NCBI GenBank assembly: GCA_017517865.1
Contig: JAFWYB010000068.1
Location: 105,007 to 169,006 of the forward strand
Source of the DNA: Clostridia bacterium
GTDB taxonomy: Bacteria > Bacillota > Clostridia > Oscillospirales > Acutalibacteraceae
Length of the DNA: 64,000 bases
Direction of reading: 5' to 3'
Below the pieces are notes generated by a model. It made no database searches. It worked only from the letters and a program-made list of their open reading frames with translations, and was not told where the DNA came from. This document shows, piece by piece, positions 1 through 7,639 of the stretch (position 1 is its first letter; every line of letters begins with the position of its first letter). The translations under genes were made by a program, and so were the position numbers.

Positions 1-50
1 GCTTTCCGCAGAGATAATAAGAACTAAGCTTTCAGCCGGATGATTTGAAA

Positions 51-398
51 TTATTTATCTTCACTGCTTTTACAGATAGAAGTCAGAAGAAATATAATTG
101 CCTTGATATCTGATTCCATACTTTGATATTCTTTTCCTGTAAGAAAATCAGTTTCGTGCAAAAGCCTTAACCAATAATAAGTTTCGTTGGATTCCTTAAG
201 AGCGATGCTCATCTTGGAGTGAAAGTCTGCTTTCGATTGCGCTCGTTGTGCCTCTGATACATTAGCACCGATACTTGTGCCGCATCTGAGCAATTGCTTT
301 GACAGAGTATATTCCTTTTTTACTTTTGTCAGATGCTTGTGAAGATTAACTATTCTGACAGCAAATTTAAAGCTTTTATCTTCAATTGTGTTGTCCAT
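51..398 (-). CDS. Four helix bundle protein (23S rRNA IVS-protein / TIGR02436-like), copy 1
   Basis: A 115-aa, mostly helical protein. The family signature is visible as FKFAVRIVNLHKHL near the N-terminus, then KQLLRCGTSIGANVSEAQ in the middle and FHSKMSIALKESNETYYWL further on; this matches the family of proteins first found as ORFs inside 23S rRNA intervening sequences. Relatives form pentameric four-helix bundles and include the Avd accessory proteins of diversity-generating retroelements, but no reverse transcriptase is seen here. The biochemical role of the stand-alone form is unknown. It is a close paralogue of the protein at 1359-1718, with tpiA lying between them on the same strand. 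A GAGG ribosome-binding site precedes the start. A heptamer repeat lies on its upstream side (461-498). Confidence 0.85.
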   Translation of the reverse strand: MDNTIEDKSFKFAVRIVNLHKHLTKVKKEYTLSKQLLRCGTSIGANVSEAQRAQSKADFHSKMSIALKESNETYYWLRLLHETDFLTGKEYQSMESDIKAIIFLLTSICKSSEDK

Positions 399-460
399 AT
401 CAAAACCTCACAGTTGTCTTTAGTCGGCGGGATAAACGTTCATTTCAGCACATAGTTACA

Positions 461-498
461 GCGCAATTTTGCATTTTGCACTTTGCATTCTGCATTTA
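461..498. repeat. Heptameric short tandem repeat (R1)
   Basis: A 38-bp block of about five TGCATTY-type 7-mers, beginning GCGCAATTTTGCATTTTGCA. It is nearly identical, about 34 of 38 positions, to the block at 1773-1810, which sits at the same place relative to the other four-helix-bundle gene. Confidence 0.85.
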
Positions 499-522
499 AA
501 AAGGGCTCAACGAGCCCTTTTT
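498..522 (-). terminator. Rho-independent terminator of tpiA
   Basis: AAAAAGGGCTC-aac-GAGCCCTTTTT directly after the tpiA stop codon. It has a perfect stem with T-tracts on both strands, so it could also stop transcription from the other side. Confidence 0.85.
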
Positions 523-524
523 AC

Positions 525-1298
525 TTATTTCTGTTCAGAAGCTGCCTTTACAATAACTGAGAAGTCCTCAGCCTTGAGTGAAGCACCGCCGATAAGACCG
601 CCGTCAACGTTAACCTTAGCAACAAGGCCTGCAGCGTTCTTAGCGTTCATTGAGCCGCCGTACTGGATTGTGATAGCTTCTGCAGCCTCTGCACCGTATG
701 CTTCAGCAACAGCTGCGCGGCAGTAGCCGTTACCCTCGTCAGCCTGGTCGTCAGTAGCAGTTACACCTGTACCGATAGCCCAAACGGGTTCGTAAGCGAT
801 AACAACGTCCTTGAGCTGATCGGCAGTAACGTTTGTAAGAGCCATCTTTGTCTGGAACTTGAGGAGAGTTTCGGTGTAGCCGAGCTCTCTCTGCTCAAGG
901 GTTTCACCAACGCAAACGATGGGCTTAAGACCTGCATTAAGAGCAGCAAGAGTACGAAGGTTAACAGTCTGGTCTGTTTCACCGAAGTATGTTCTTCTTT
1001 CGCTGTGGCCGATAACAACGTATTCAACGCCGAGCTCCTTGAGCATATCAGCTGAGATTTCACCTGTGTATGCGCCTGAAGCCTTGAAGTGTACGTTTTC
1101 AGCACCGATTCTGATGTTTGAGCCCTTAGCTGCTTCAATAGCTGCAGGGATATCTACGAAAGGTACGCAGAGAACAACTTCACAGTCAGCACCTGCAACG
1201 AGGGGCTTCATTTCATTGATGAGTGCAGTTGCCTGAGAGGGGGTCATATTCATTTTCCAGTTACCTGCGATAACTGCTTTACGTGTAGCTTTATTCAT
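525..1298 (-). CDS. tpiA: Triosephosphate isomerase
   Basis: Interconverts dihydroxyacetone phosphate and glyceraldehyde 3-phosphate in cytosolic glycolysis and gluconeogenesis. The 257-aa length is normal for a single TIM barrel. Visible hallmarks are NWKMN near residue 11 (substrate lysine), VIGHSERR (the electrophilic histidine), AYEPVWAIGTG (catalytic glutamate and flexible loop 6) and a C-terminal QYGGSM phosphate-binding motif. The ATG at 1298 is preferred over the GTG six codons upstream, because AAAGGAG lies 8 bases before it and the protein then begins MNKATRKAVIAGNWKMN as is usual. It is downstream of pgk on the same strand, but a four-helix-bundle gene has been interposed between the two, breaking the usual contiguous glycolytic layout. 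Confidence 0.97.
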   Translation of the reverse strand: MNKATRKAVIAGNWKMNMTPSQATALINEMKPLVAGADCEVVLCVPFVDIPAAIEAAKGSNIRIGAENVHFKASGAYTGEISADMLKELGVEYVVIGHSERRTYFGETDQTVNLRTLAALNAGLKPIVCVGETLEQRELGYTETLLKFQTKMALTNVTADQLKDVVIAYEPVWAIGTGVTATDDQADEGNGYCRAAVAEAYGAEAAEAITIQYGGSMNAKNAAGLVAKVNVDGGLIGGASLKAEDFSVIVKAASEQK

Positions 1299-1321
1299 TT
1301 TAATTACTCCTTTCACTCACA

Positions 1322-1344
1322 ATGCAGAGTGCAGAATGCAGAAT
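1322..1344. repeat. 23-bp inverted repeat, left arm (R2)
   Basis: ATGCAGAGTGCAGAATGCAG followed by AAT. It is the exact reverse complement of 1778-1800. The two arms bracket the second four-helix-bundle gene. The sequence is itself 7-bp periodic. Confidence 0.85.
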
Positions 1345-1358
1345 GCAGAATGAAGTGA

Positions 1359-1718
1359 TTATTTTGTTTGTGTATTTTTACAAATTGTTGTAAGAATCGA
1401 GATGAGTTCATCTGCATCAGCAGAGATATCATCGAACTCTTTTTGAGTTAAATAATCAGTTTCTTTTAAAAGTCTCAACCAATAAAAGGTCTCATTGGCT
1501 TCTTTTAGTGCAATGCACATTTTTGTATAGAAATCAGCTTTAGATTGAGCTTTTTGAGCTTCTGATACATTAGCTCCTATACTTGTACCGCTTCGTAATA
1601 ATTGCTTTGACAAAATATATTCTTTCTTGGTTGCGGTCAAATGTTTATAAAGATTTACTGTTCTGACTGCAAATTTAAAAGATTTGGACTCAATTATATT
1701 TTTGATTTGAACCATCAT
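1359..1718 (-). CDS. Four helix bundle protein (TIGR02436-like), copy 2
   Basis: A 119-aa paralogue of the protein at 51-398; both share the FKFAVR-VNL-KHL, KQLLR-GTSIGANVSEAQ and ETFYWL-type stretches. The family is small, helical and cytosolic, related to proteins encoded in 23S rRNA intervening sequences. No clear Shine-Dalgarno sequence is visible before the ATG, unlike its neighbours. Perfect 23-bp inverted repeats lie on both sides (1322-1344 and 1778-1800), so gene plus flanks looks like a roughly 480-bp cassette dropped between pgk and tpiA. Whether the cassette moves is inference: no target-site duplication was identified by eye. The function is not known. Confidence 0.85.
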   Translation of the reverse strand: MMVQIKNIIESKSFKFAVRTVNLYKHLTATKKEYILSKQLLRSGTSIGANVSEAQKAQSKADFYTKMCIALKEANETFYWLRLLKETDYLTQKEFDDISADADELISILTTICKNTQTK

Positions 1719-1772
1719 TTCGTATAAGAATGTTACTAAGCGGGTTTAACTTATATAATTGCAGTGTGCAGG

Positions 1773-1810
1773 GCGCAATTCTGCATTCTGCACTCTGCAT
1801 TTTGCATTTA
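1773..1810. repeat. Heptameric short tandem repeat (R3), containing the right 23-bp inverted-repeat arm
   Basis: Begins GCGCAATTCTGCATTCTGCA; positions 1778-1800 are the reverse complement of 1322-1344. The whole 38-bp block is a near copy of R1 at 461-498. Confidence 0.85.
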
Positions 1811-1811
1811 A

Positions 1812-3002
1812 TTACTTGTCGTTAAGTGCAACAACGCCGGGAAGGTCCTTACCTTCGAGAAATTCAAGTGAAGCACCGCCGCCTGTTGAGATGTGGCTCA
1901 TCTTGTCAGCGAAGCCGAGCTTCTGAACTGCAGCAGCTGAGTCGCCGCCGCCAACGATTGAGATTGAACCGCTTTCAGCAATAGCTGTTGCAACTGCGAT
2001 AGTACCTGATGCGAAGTTCTTCCATTCGGAAACTCCCATGGGACCGTTCCAGATAACTGTGCCTGCGCCCTTGATAGCGTCAGCGAAAAGAGCCTCTGTC
2101 TTGGGACCGATGTCAAGACCCATCCAGTCGTCGGGGATAGCATCTGAATCAACAACCATAACGTCTGTATCCTCAGCATATTCCTTACCGAGTCTGTTGT
2201 CAACGGGGATAAGGAACTTAACGCCCTTAGCTTCAGCGGCAGCCATCATTTCTCTTGCCATATCAATCTTGTCTTCTTCACAGATTGAAGTACCGACGCT
2301 GTAGCCCTTAGCTGCAAAGAAGGTATAAGCCATACCGCCGCCTACGATGAGGGTATCAACCTTTTCCATGAGGTTTGTGATAACGCCGATCTTATCTGAA
2401 ACCTTTGCACCGCCGAGGATAGCAACGAGAGGTCTCTGGGGATTTTCAAGAGCGCCGCCGATGTATTCGAGCTCCTTACGGATAAGGTAGCCGCCTACTG
2501 CGGGAAGGTAATCAGCAACACCTGTTGTTGAGCAGTGAGCTCTGTGAGCTGAACCGAAAGCATCGTTTACATAGATTTCTGCAAGTGAAGCAAGAGCCTT
2601 TGAGAATTCGGGATCGTTCTTTGTTTCTTCCTTGTGGAAACGAACGTTTTCAAGAAGGAGAACCTCGCCTTCCTTAAGGTCAGCAGCAAGAGTCTGAGCG
2701 CTTTCACCGATAACGTCCTTAGCCATCTTAACCTCGATGCCGAGAAGCTCGCCGAGTCTTACAGCAACAGGAGCGAGTGAAAATTCGGGCTTGAATTCAC
2801 CTTTGGGTCTGCCGAGGTGTGAGCAAGCGATAACCTTTGCGCCGTTGTCAAGAAGATATTTGATAGTGGGAAGGGAAGCAACAATTCTCTTATCGCTTGT
2901 GATAACGCCGTTTTCCATCTTAACGTTGAAATCGCAGCGGATGAGAACTTTTTTGCCTCTTACGTCAATGTCTTCAACTGATTTCTTGTTTAATACGTTC
3001 AT
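1812..3002 (-). CDS. pgk: Phosphoglycerate kinase
   Basis: Transfers phosphate between 1,3-bisphosphoglycerate and ADP, the first ATP-forming step of glycolysis; cytosolic. At 396 aa it has the normal bacterial length, with a two-domain hinge architecture. Seen in sequence: [14 protein letters not shown] near residue 20 (substrate binding), [45 protein letters not shown] and the C-terminal nucleotide-binding loop VGGGDSAAA. The ATG at 3002 has GAAAGGA upstream and gives the usual MN-start, so the seven-codon extension starting at 3023 is not used. A good sigma-A promoter lies just upstream on the minus strand. It is followed by the four-helix-bundle gene and tpiA. Confidence 0.97.
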   Translation of the reverse strand: MNVLNKKSVEDIDVRGKKVLIRCDFNVKMENGVITSDKRIVASLPTIKYLLDNGAKVIACSHLGRPKGEFKPEFSLAPVAVRLGELLGIEVKMAKDVIGESAQTLAADLKEGEVLLLENVRFHKEETKNDPEFSKALASLAEIYVNDAFGSAHRAHCSTTGVADYLPAVGGYLIRKELEYIGGALENPQRPLVAILGGAKVSDKIGVITNLMEKVDTLIVGGGMAYTFFAAKGYSVGTSICEEDKIDMAREMMAAAEAKGVKFLIPVDNRLGKEYAEDTDVMVVDSDAIPDDWMGLDIGPKTEALFADAIKGAGTVIWNGPMGVSEWKNFASGTIAVATAIAESGSISIVGGGDSAAAVQKLGFADKMSHISTGGGASLEFLEGKDLPGVVALNDK

Positions 3003-3054
3003 TGTGTTTCGTCCTTTCGTCATTTATATATACTATAAAAAATTGCCATTGACT

Positions 3055-3083
3055 ATTTTATAATATTATGCCCTTTTTTTCAA
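3055..3083 (-). promoter_or_regulatory. Predicted sigma-A promoter of pgk
   Basis: On the minus strand TTGAAA (3083-3078), 17-bp spacer, TAAAAT (3060-3055), about 55 bp before the pgk start codon. Confidence 0.6.
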
Positions 3084-3238
3084 GTGTTTTGATATAAAAA
3101 ATAATGATAGCGGTATGTTAAATTTAAAATGCGCAATCGCGCCCGACACTGCCGAAGCGGCAAAGCCTATCCCGCCCCGCAAGGCTTTTATTATATAGTG
3201 CGCGGGGAACACATTATTGTTTATGCTTACGACGGCGC

Positions 3239-3258
3239 GTGACTACTGACTACTTTTT
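3239..3258. repeat. Heptameric repeat, TGACTAC type
   Basis: Two consecutive TGACTAC units followed by a T run. The same unit occurs at 39429-39458. The surrounding 3084-3417 is a repeat-rich spacer without a gene: hairpins such as TGCCG-aag-CGGCA and remnants of dispersed extragenic repeats. Confidence 0.7.
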
Positions 3259-3298
3259 AGGTATGCGGGTGAGGTGGTGCTGATGGCAAATTTTCTTC

Positions 3299-3364
3299 CG
3301 CCACTCTTGCCGTCCCTGAAAGGGAAGGGGGACCGCGTCAGCGGTGGAAGGGTTCAGCAACCCC
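3299..3364. repeat. Dispersed extragenic repeat, GC-rich
   Basis: The stretch CCGCCACTCTTGCCGTCCCT through the inverted repeat CCGC-gtca-GCGG to CAGCAACCCC resembles the non-coding repeats with C/G-tracts around CCGC-GCGG stems that are scattered through genomes of gut Clostridia. The identification rests on general resemblance; no second full copy lies in this window. Confidence 0.4.
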
Positions 3365-3389
3365 ACCGCATAATACCTCTCACCCCAAA

Positions 3390-3417
3390 CCCGTAGGGGC
3401 GGCCATCGGCCGTCCTG
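3390..3417. repeat. Dispersed repeat, GTAGGGGCGGCC type
   Basis: GTAGGGGCGGCC-atc-GGCCGTCC is an imperfect palindrome of a kind that recurs in intergenic regions of Clostridia. Its right end supplies the start of the possible -35 box TTGACA at 3418. Confidence 0.5.
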
Positions 3418-3446
3418 TTGACAAGACTATCGCTTTGTGATAAATT
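3418..3446 (+). promoter_or_regulatory. Possible sigma-A promoter for the lipoprotein gene
   Basis: TTGACA (3418-3423), 17-bp spacer, TAAATT (3441-3446). The -35 is perfect and the -10 matches at four of six bases. A leader of about 100 nt precedes the gene at 3554. Confidence 0.4.
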
Positions 3447-3553
3447 AGAATTACAGATTGACGGACATTGTTTCTGGTTTGGTAAGTAAACATTATCAAC
3501 ACAGAAAACCGTACGCTGCGTAAGACAGACTTAGTTTTATTGGGAGGTATAAT

Positions 3554-4027
3554 ATGTTTATAAAACAAAACAGTAAAGGTATCTTGAGAGTAATATCATT
3601 TTTTCTTATAATCAGCACAATGGTAATATTATTTACAGGTTGCTTTGGCGGCGTGAGCGATTGGGCATATAGCTTACCTAATGATTATGAGATTTGGCGT
3701 GTAAATTCCAATAGTGTAGTTTTCGGAAAAAATGAAGGCGATCGTTTTGAACAGGAGATTGACAGATATGTGATATCTTTTAGCTATAATGATAGGTATA
3801 TCGGCTTGATAAGGATTCCGATGGACGATATTCCACATGATAAGGATATTGATATTGAAACTATGGATCGATCTGATTCGGAATACTATATTGTCGATTC
3901 GGAAAATGATATAATATATGGACCGTATACCGAAAAGGAGTATGAAAAACAATTAGATGACCTCGGTATACAAGATATGTGTGAATGGATTGAAACATTG
4001 CAAAGACCTGAAAACGCAAAAGATTAA
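3554..4027 (+). CDS. Small secreted lipoprotein, DUF3997-like
   Basis: A 157-aa protein with a hydrophobic N-terminal segment ending in a lipobox, ILFTGC with the lipidated Cys at about residue 30, so it should be anchored on the outer face of the membrane. The mature part starts FGGVSDWAYSLPNDYEIWRV, which resembles the small Firmicute lipoprotein family DUF3997; I am only moderately sure of that assignment and the function is unknown. A GGGAGG ribosome-binding site lies six bases before the ATG. It is clearly more AT-rich than the flanking genes and stands alone between a repeat-rich spacer and the topB operon, which would fit relatively recent acquisition. A hairpin terminator follows at 4075. 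Confidence 0.75.
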   Translation: MFIKQNSKGILRVISFFLIISTMVILFTGCFGGVSDWAYSLPNDYEIWRVNSNSVVFGKNEGDRFEQEIDRYVISFSYNDRYIGLIRIPMDDIPHDKDIDIETMDRSDSEYYIVDSENDIIYGPYTEKEYEKQLDDLGIQDMCEWIETLQRPENAKD

Positions 4028-4074
4028 TTTTAAAAATAAGTATAGTTAATTTTTTGCTGATATCTAAAAACACA

Positions 4075-4113
4075 AGCCTCAGCTTTCCTCTAAAGGATAG
4101 CCGAGGCTCTTTT
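4075..4113. terminator. Hairpin terminator between convergent genes
   Basis: AGCCTCAGCT and AGCCGAGGCT form a 10-bp stem with one mismatch, followed by CTTTT on the plus strand. On the minus strand it is followed by GTGTTTTT, so it may serve the lipoprotein gene and the topB operon both. Confidence 0.65.
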
Positions 4114-4157
4114 CATATATTCTGCGGTCTCAGCCTATCTTTTTAATCAAACCTTCC

Positions 4158-4196
4158 CCGCAATTCCGCAATTCCAAATTCCGCAATTCCGAATTC
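4158..4196. repeat. Short tandem repeat, CCGCAATT type
   Basis: CCGCAATTCCGCAATTCCAA and onwards: seven- to eight-bp units of CGCAATTC just after the topB stop codon. The unit is related to the ATTCGCA heptamers at 36101-36127. Confidence 0.75.
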
Positions 4197-4197
4197 A

Positions 4198-6366
4198 TCA
4201 AAATCCTTTCAGCAAATCCGCAAAGGGATTATTCTTCTCTTCCTTCTTCTGCTGATTTTCCTGCTTTCTCATATAGCTGAGCACGTCAGCCTTGCCTGCG
4301 CCTGCCTGCTCCTTTCTCTTCTGAAAATCGGTGAGCTTTTCACGGTAGCCACATACACAGACAAACATCTTTTTATCACCCTCGCCGCGAAGCTCCATCT
4401 TTTTGTGGCAGTCGGGGCAGCGTGCATTTGTAACCTGGGTAAGTCCCTTGCGGTAGCCGCATTCTCTGTCCTGGCAGATGAGCATTTTACCCTTTTTACC
4501 GTTGACCTCGAGCATATATTTGCCGCATACGGGGCAGGCGGTACGGGTAAGGTTATCGTGAGCGTACTTTGCGTCCGAGGCGATAACCATTGAAACAAGA
4601 GAGGTAGAGTAATCACGCATCTCTCTGATGAATTTCTTCTGGTCGGCAGTACCCTTTGAGATATTCTGTAACTGCTGCTCCCATTTGGCGGTAAGCTCTG
4701 CACTCTTGAGGTCAGCAGGTACAATGCTTATGAGCTGTTTGCCCTTGGCAGTGGGGTGAATTTCCTTGCCCACACGCTCAATTGAGAAATTGTCAAACAG
4801 CTTTTCAATAATGTCCGCTCTCGTTGCGGGGGTACCGAGACCGCTTGTCTGACTGATGACCGCCTTGAGATTTTTGTCCTCAATCTGCTTCGAGGGGTTT
4901 TCCATAGCCGAAAGCAGAGTAGCCTCGGTGTATCTTGCAGGAGGTCTTGTCTTGCCCTCGGTGATTTTGGTGCTCATTACGGGCAGCTTCATACCCTCCT
5001 TAAGCACGGGGAGAGACTGTGAGCGGTTTTCCGCCTCGTCCTCATCCTCGTCCTCGTCGGCTGAGCCGTAAAACTCCTTCCAGCCCATAGCCTTTGGCGT
5101 TTTACCCTTGGCAAAGAAGCTGTTACCCTCAATATCCACCTCAACCTTTACCTCGTCGTATTCGTATGGTGCGGAGAGTACCGCAAAAAAGCGGCGTACA
5201 ACAAGGTCGTATATGTTTCTCTCGTCGTAGCTGAGCTTTTGCAGATTGGGCGACTGCTCTGTGGGGATAATAGCGTGGTGGTCGCTTACCTTTGCATTGT
5301 TTACGATGTACTTTGTTTCGATTTTACCTCTTGCAATACCCATTGCCCACTTTGCATAGGGTCCCACTGCGGCGGCGCGGAGTCTTTCGGGAATGGTTGC
5401 AACAACATCGTCGGTTATGTAGCGTGAGTCTGTTCGGGGGTAGGTGAGTACCTTGTGGTATTCGTAAAGACTCTGCATAAGTGAAAGCGTCTGCTTCGCA
5501 CTGTAACCGTACTTTTTGTTGGCATCTCTCTGAAGCTCCGTAAGGTCATAAGCGGCAGGGGGAGCCTGCTTTTTACTGCTCTTTTCGAGCTTTGCAACCG
5601 TTGCGGTTTTATTTCTGATTGCAGCTTCAATTTTCTCTGCAAACTCACGGTCAGAGAAGCGTGTGTTACCCTTCTTATCTCGGAAGGTTGCCTTGAAGCC
5701 GTTAAAATAAGCCTGAAGAGTATAGTAGGTTTTGGGCTTGAAGCTCAGAATTTCCTCTTCTCTTGCAACGATGAGTGCAAGGGTGGGGGTCTGCACTCTG
5801 CCTGCTGAAAGAGAGGCGTTATATTTGCAGGTGAGGGCTCTCGTGGTGTTGAGACCTACAAGCCAGTCTGCCTCTGCTCTTGCCTGCGCGGATTTATAAA
5901 GGTTATCGTAATCCTTGGCGGGCTTCAGATTTTTAAAGCCGTCCTTTATTGCCTTGTCTGTCTGTGAAGAAATCCACAGACGGTAGGCTGGCTTTTTGAA
6001 GCCCGCCTTCATCATAATCCAACGTGCAACAAGCTCACCCTCACGTCCCGCGTCGGTAGCGATGACGAGGGAGTCAACGTCGGGGCGCTTCATAAGGGCA
6101 GAAACGGCTCTGTACTGCTTTGAGGTCTGCTTTATGACCACAAGCTTCATCTTATCGGGGAGCATGGGCAGATCGTCCATTTCCCATTTCTTATATCTTT
6201 CGTCGTAGGCATCGGGGTCAGCGAGAGTTACAAGGTGACCGAGCGCCCAGGTGATAATGTATTTATCACCAACGATACAGCCGTCACCCTTGCCCTTGCA
6301 GCCGAGAACCCTTGCAATATCTCTTGCAACAGAGGGCTTTTCAGCCAATACTAATTGTTTTCCCAT
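4198..6366 (-). CDS. topB: DNA topoisomerase III
   Basis: Type IA topoisomerase that passes a single strand through a transient break and resolves recombination and replication intermediates. 722 aa. The Toprim domain at the N-terminus shows KQLVLAEKPSVARDIA and TDAGREGELVARW (acidic metal-binding residues). The catalytic tyrosine lies in TYPRTDSRYI near residue 311. The C-terminus carries two zinc-ribbon pairs, CPVCGKYM...CQDRECGY and CPDCHKKM...CVCGY, like Firmicute TopB proteins. An acidic run (DEDEDEDEAE, around residue 440) sits in the middle. It is the last gene of an operon with the two M16-family genes; 10 bp separate it from the preceding stop codon. Confidence 0.95.
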   Translation of the reverse strand: MGKQLVLAEKPSVARDIARVLGCKGKGDGCIVGDKYIITWALGHLVTLADPDAYDERYKKWEMDDLPMLPDKMKLVVIKQTSKQYRAVSALMKRPDVDSLVIATDAGREGELVARWIMMKAGFKKPAYRLWISSQTDKAIKDGFKNLKPAKDYDNLYKSAQARAEADWLVGLNTTRALTCKYNASLSAGRVQTPTLALIVAREEEILSFKPKTYYTLQAYFNGFKATFRDKKGNTRFSDREFAEKIEAAIRNKTATVAKLEKSSKKQAPPAAYDLTELQRDANKKYGYSAKQTLSLMQSLYEYHKVLTYPRTDSRYITDDVVATIPERLRAAAVGPYAKWAMGIARGKIETKYIVNNAKVSDHHAIIPTEQSPNLQKLSYDERNIYDLVVRRFFAVLSAPYEYDEVKVEVDIEGNSFFAKGKTPKAMGWKEFYGSADEDEDEDEAENRSQSLPVLKEGMKLPVMSTKITEGKTRPPARYTEATLLSAMENPSKQIEDKNLKAVISQTSGLGTPATRADIIEKLFDNFSIERVGKEIHPTAKGKQLISIVPADLKSAELTAKWEQQLQNISKGTADQKKFIREMRDYSTSLVSMVIASDAKYAHDNLTRTACPVCGKYMLEVNGKKGKMLICQDRECGYRKGLTQVTNARCPDCHKKMELRGEGDKKMFVCVCGYREKLTDFQKRKEQAGAGKADVLSYMRKQENQQKKEEKNNPFADLLKGF

Positions 6367-6376
6367 GGTGTTTACC

Positions 6377-7639
6377 TCATTTTATAACTGAAAGGCAGCA
6401 GCCTTCCTCTTTAAATTTTTCTATTATTACCTTTTCAACCTCGGCCCTTGTGATTGTTTTATAAAGGTCGAGAGTGTCAAAAAGACCGTAGCCTGCGAAA
6501 TAGCAGTCCACAAGGTTGTTGGCAAGAGAGTCGGTGTCGTTGAAGAAAAATACATCCTTGCCGTACATTCTTTTGAGTGAGATTTCAAAATCCTCGTCGG
6601 AGATGCCCTTTGACTGAAGCCTTTTTATTTCGGCGGCTATTTCGTCACGCACCTTTTCCGGGTTGTTGCTTTCACCGCTGATAAGAAGGCAGGAAAAGCC
6701 TCTGCCGTTGAAGTATTCCTTGCCGAAGCTTGAATTGATGAGACCTTCATCAAGAAGTCTGCAGTAAAGAGGGGAGACCTTGCCGAGAAGCACGTCCAAA
6801 GCAAGGTTTGTAACGAGATTATCTCTTTCGGTGTCGTTTGCGGCAGGCGTGCATTTGTATCCTATTGCAAATTTAGGCATATCAACGCCCATATTTTCCT
6901 CTGTGTATGCCGTAACTGCATTTTTGCTTTCCTCCGGAATAATCTGTTCGTAATATACGGGTGCTTCTTTTTTCAGAACCTTATCTGCAATAGCGACAAT
7001 GTCATCCTTTTTAACGTTACCGGCAACGGCGAGTGCCATATTCGAGTTGTTATAGAAGGTACGGTAGCAGGAATAAAGTAAATCTGCATTGATTTGTGCT
7101 ATTGATTCAACAGTACCCGCAATATCGATGCGTACGGGGTTATTGTGGTAAAGACCTCTGAGCAGATTGAAAAGCACCTGCCAGTCGGGGTCGTCCTGAT
7201 ACATTTTTATTTCCTGACCGATAATGCCCTGCTCCTTGAGCACCGTTTCTTCGGTAAAATAAGGAGCTTTTACAAAATCGAGAAGTATTTCAAGGTTTTC
7301 ATTGAAATTGTCTGCGCACTGGAAAAGATAGCAGGTACGGTCAAAGGATGTGAAGGCGTTAGCTGATGCACCTGTTTTTGCAAAGCGCTCAAAGGCGTCA
7401 AGCTCCTCGCTTTCAAAAAGCTTGTGCTCAAGAAAATGAGCAATGCCCTCAGGTACCTCTGTGTAGCTTTCCTCGCCCTTTATTCTGAAGCAGGTGTCAA
7501 CAGAGCCGTACTTTGTGCCGAAAATTGCAAATGCACCCGAATAATCGGGTTTTTCCATAACGAAAATTTTAAGTCCCGAGGCGTGGTCGATTTCATAGTA
7601 TTCTTCGCCCAGAAGTTCGTTTTTTATAAGCTTTTCCAT
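6377..7639 (-). CDS. ymfH: M16 family peptidase, YmfH-type (active-site subunit)
   Basis: A 420-aa inverzincin-type protein. The zinc-binding HxxEH motif is intact in EGIAHFLEHKLFE near residue 70, with the distal glutamate region downstream. Family knowledge: Firmicutes encode adjacent M16 proteins YmfF and YmfH, of which YmfH keeps the motif; in Bacillus the pair has been linked to the 5-aminopentanol modification of elongation factor P. The start ATG directly abuts the ymfF stop codon, which implies translational coupling and a 1:1 complex. The substrate cannot be told from sequence. Confidence 0.85.
   Translation of the reverse strand: MEKLIKNELLGEEYYEIDHASGLKIFVMEKPDYSGAFAIFGTKYGSVDTCFRIKGEESYTEVPEGIAHFLEHKLFESEELDAFERFAKTGASANAFTSFDRTCYLFQCADNFNENLEILLDFVKAPYFTEETVLKEQGIIGQEIKMYQDDPDWQVLFNLLRGLYHNNPVRIDIAGTVESIAQINADLLYSCYRTFYNNSNMALAVAGNVKKDDIVAIADKVLKKEAPVYYEQIIPEESKNAVTAYTEENMGVDMPKFAIGYKCTPAANDTERDNLVTNLALDVLLGKVSPLYCRLLDEGLINSSFGKEYFNGRGFSCLLISGESNNPEKVRDEIAAEIKRLQSKGISDEDFEISLKRMYGKDVFFFNDTDSLANNLVDCYFAGYGLFDTLDLYKTITRAEVEKVIIEKFKEEGCCLSVIK

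Noticed and set aside
51-1718. Four-helix-bundle genes as Avd parts of a diversity-generating retroelement, or as a true 23S rRNA intervening sequence
   Set aside because: No reverse transcriptase, template repeat or variable repeat is seen, and the genes lie between glycolytic genes rather than inside rRNA.
461-1810. CRISPR array
   Set aside because: Repeat units are 7 bp without unique spacers, and there are no cas genes.
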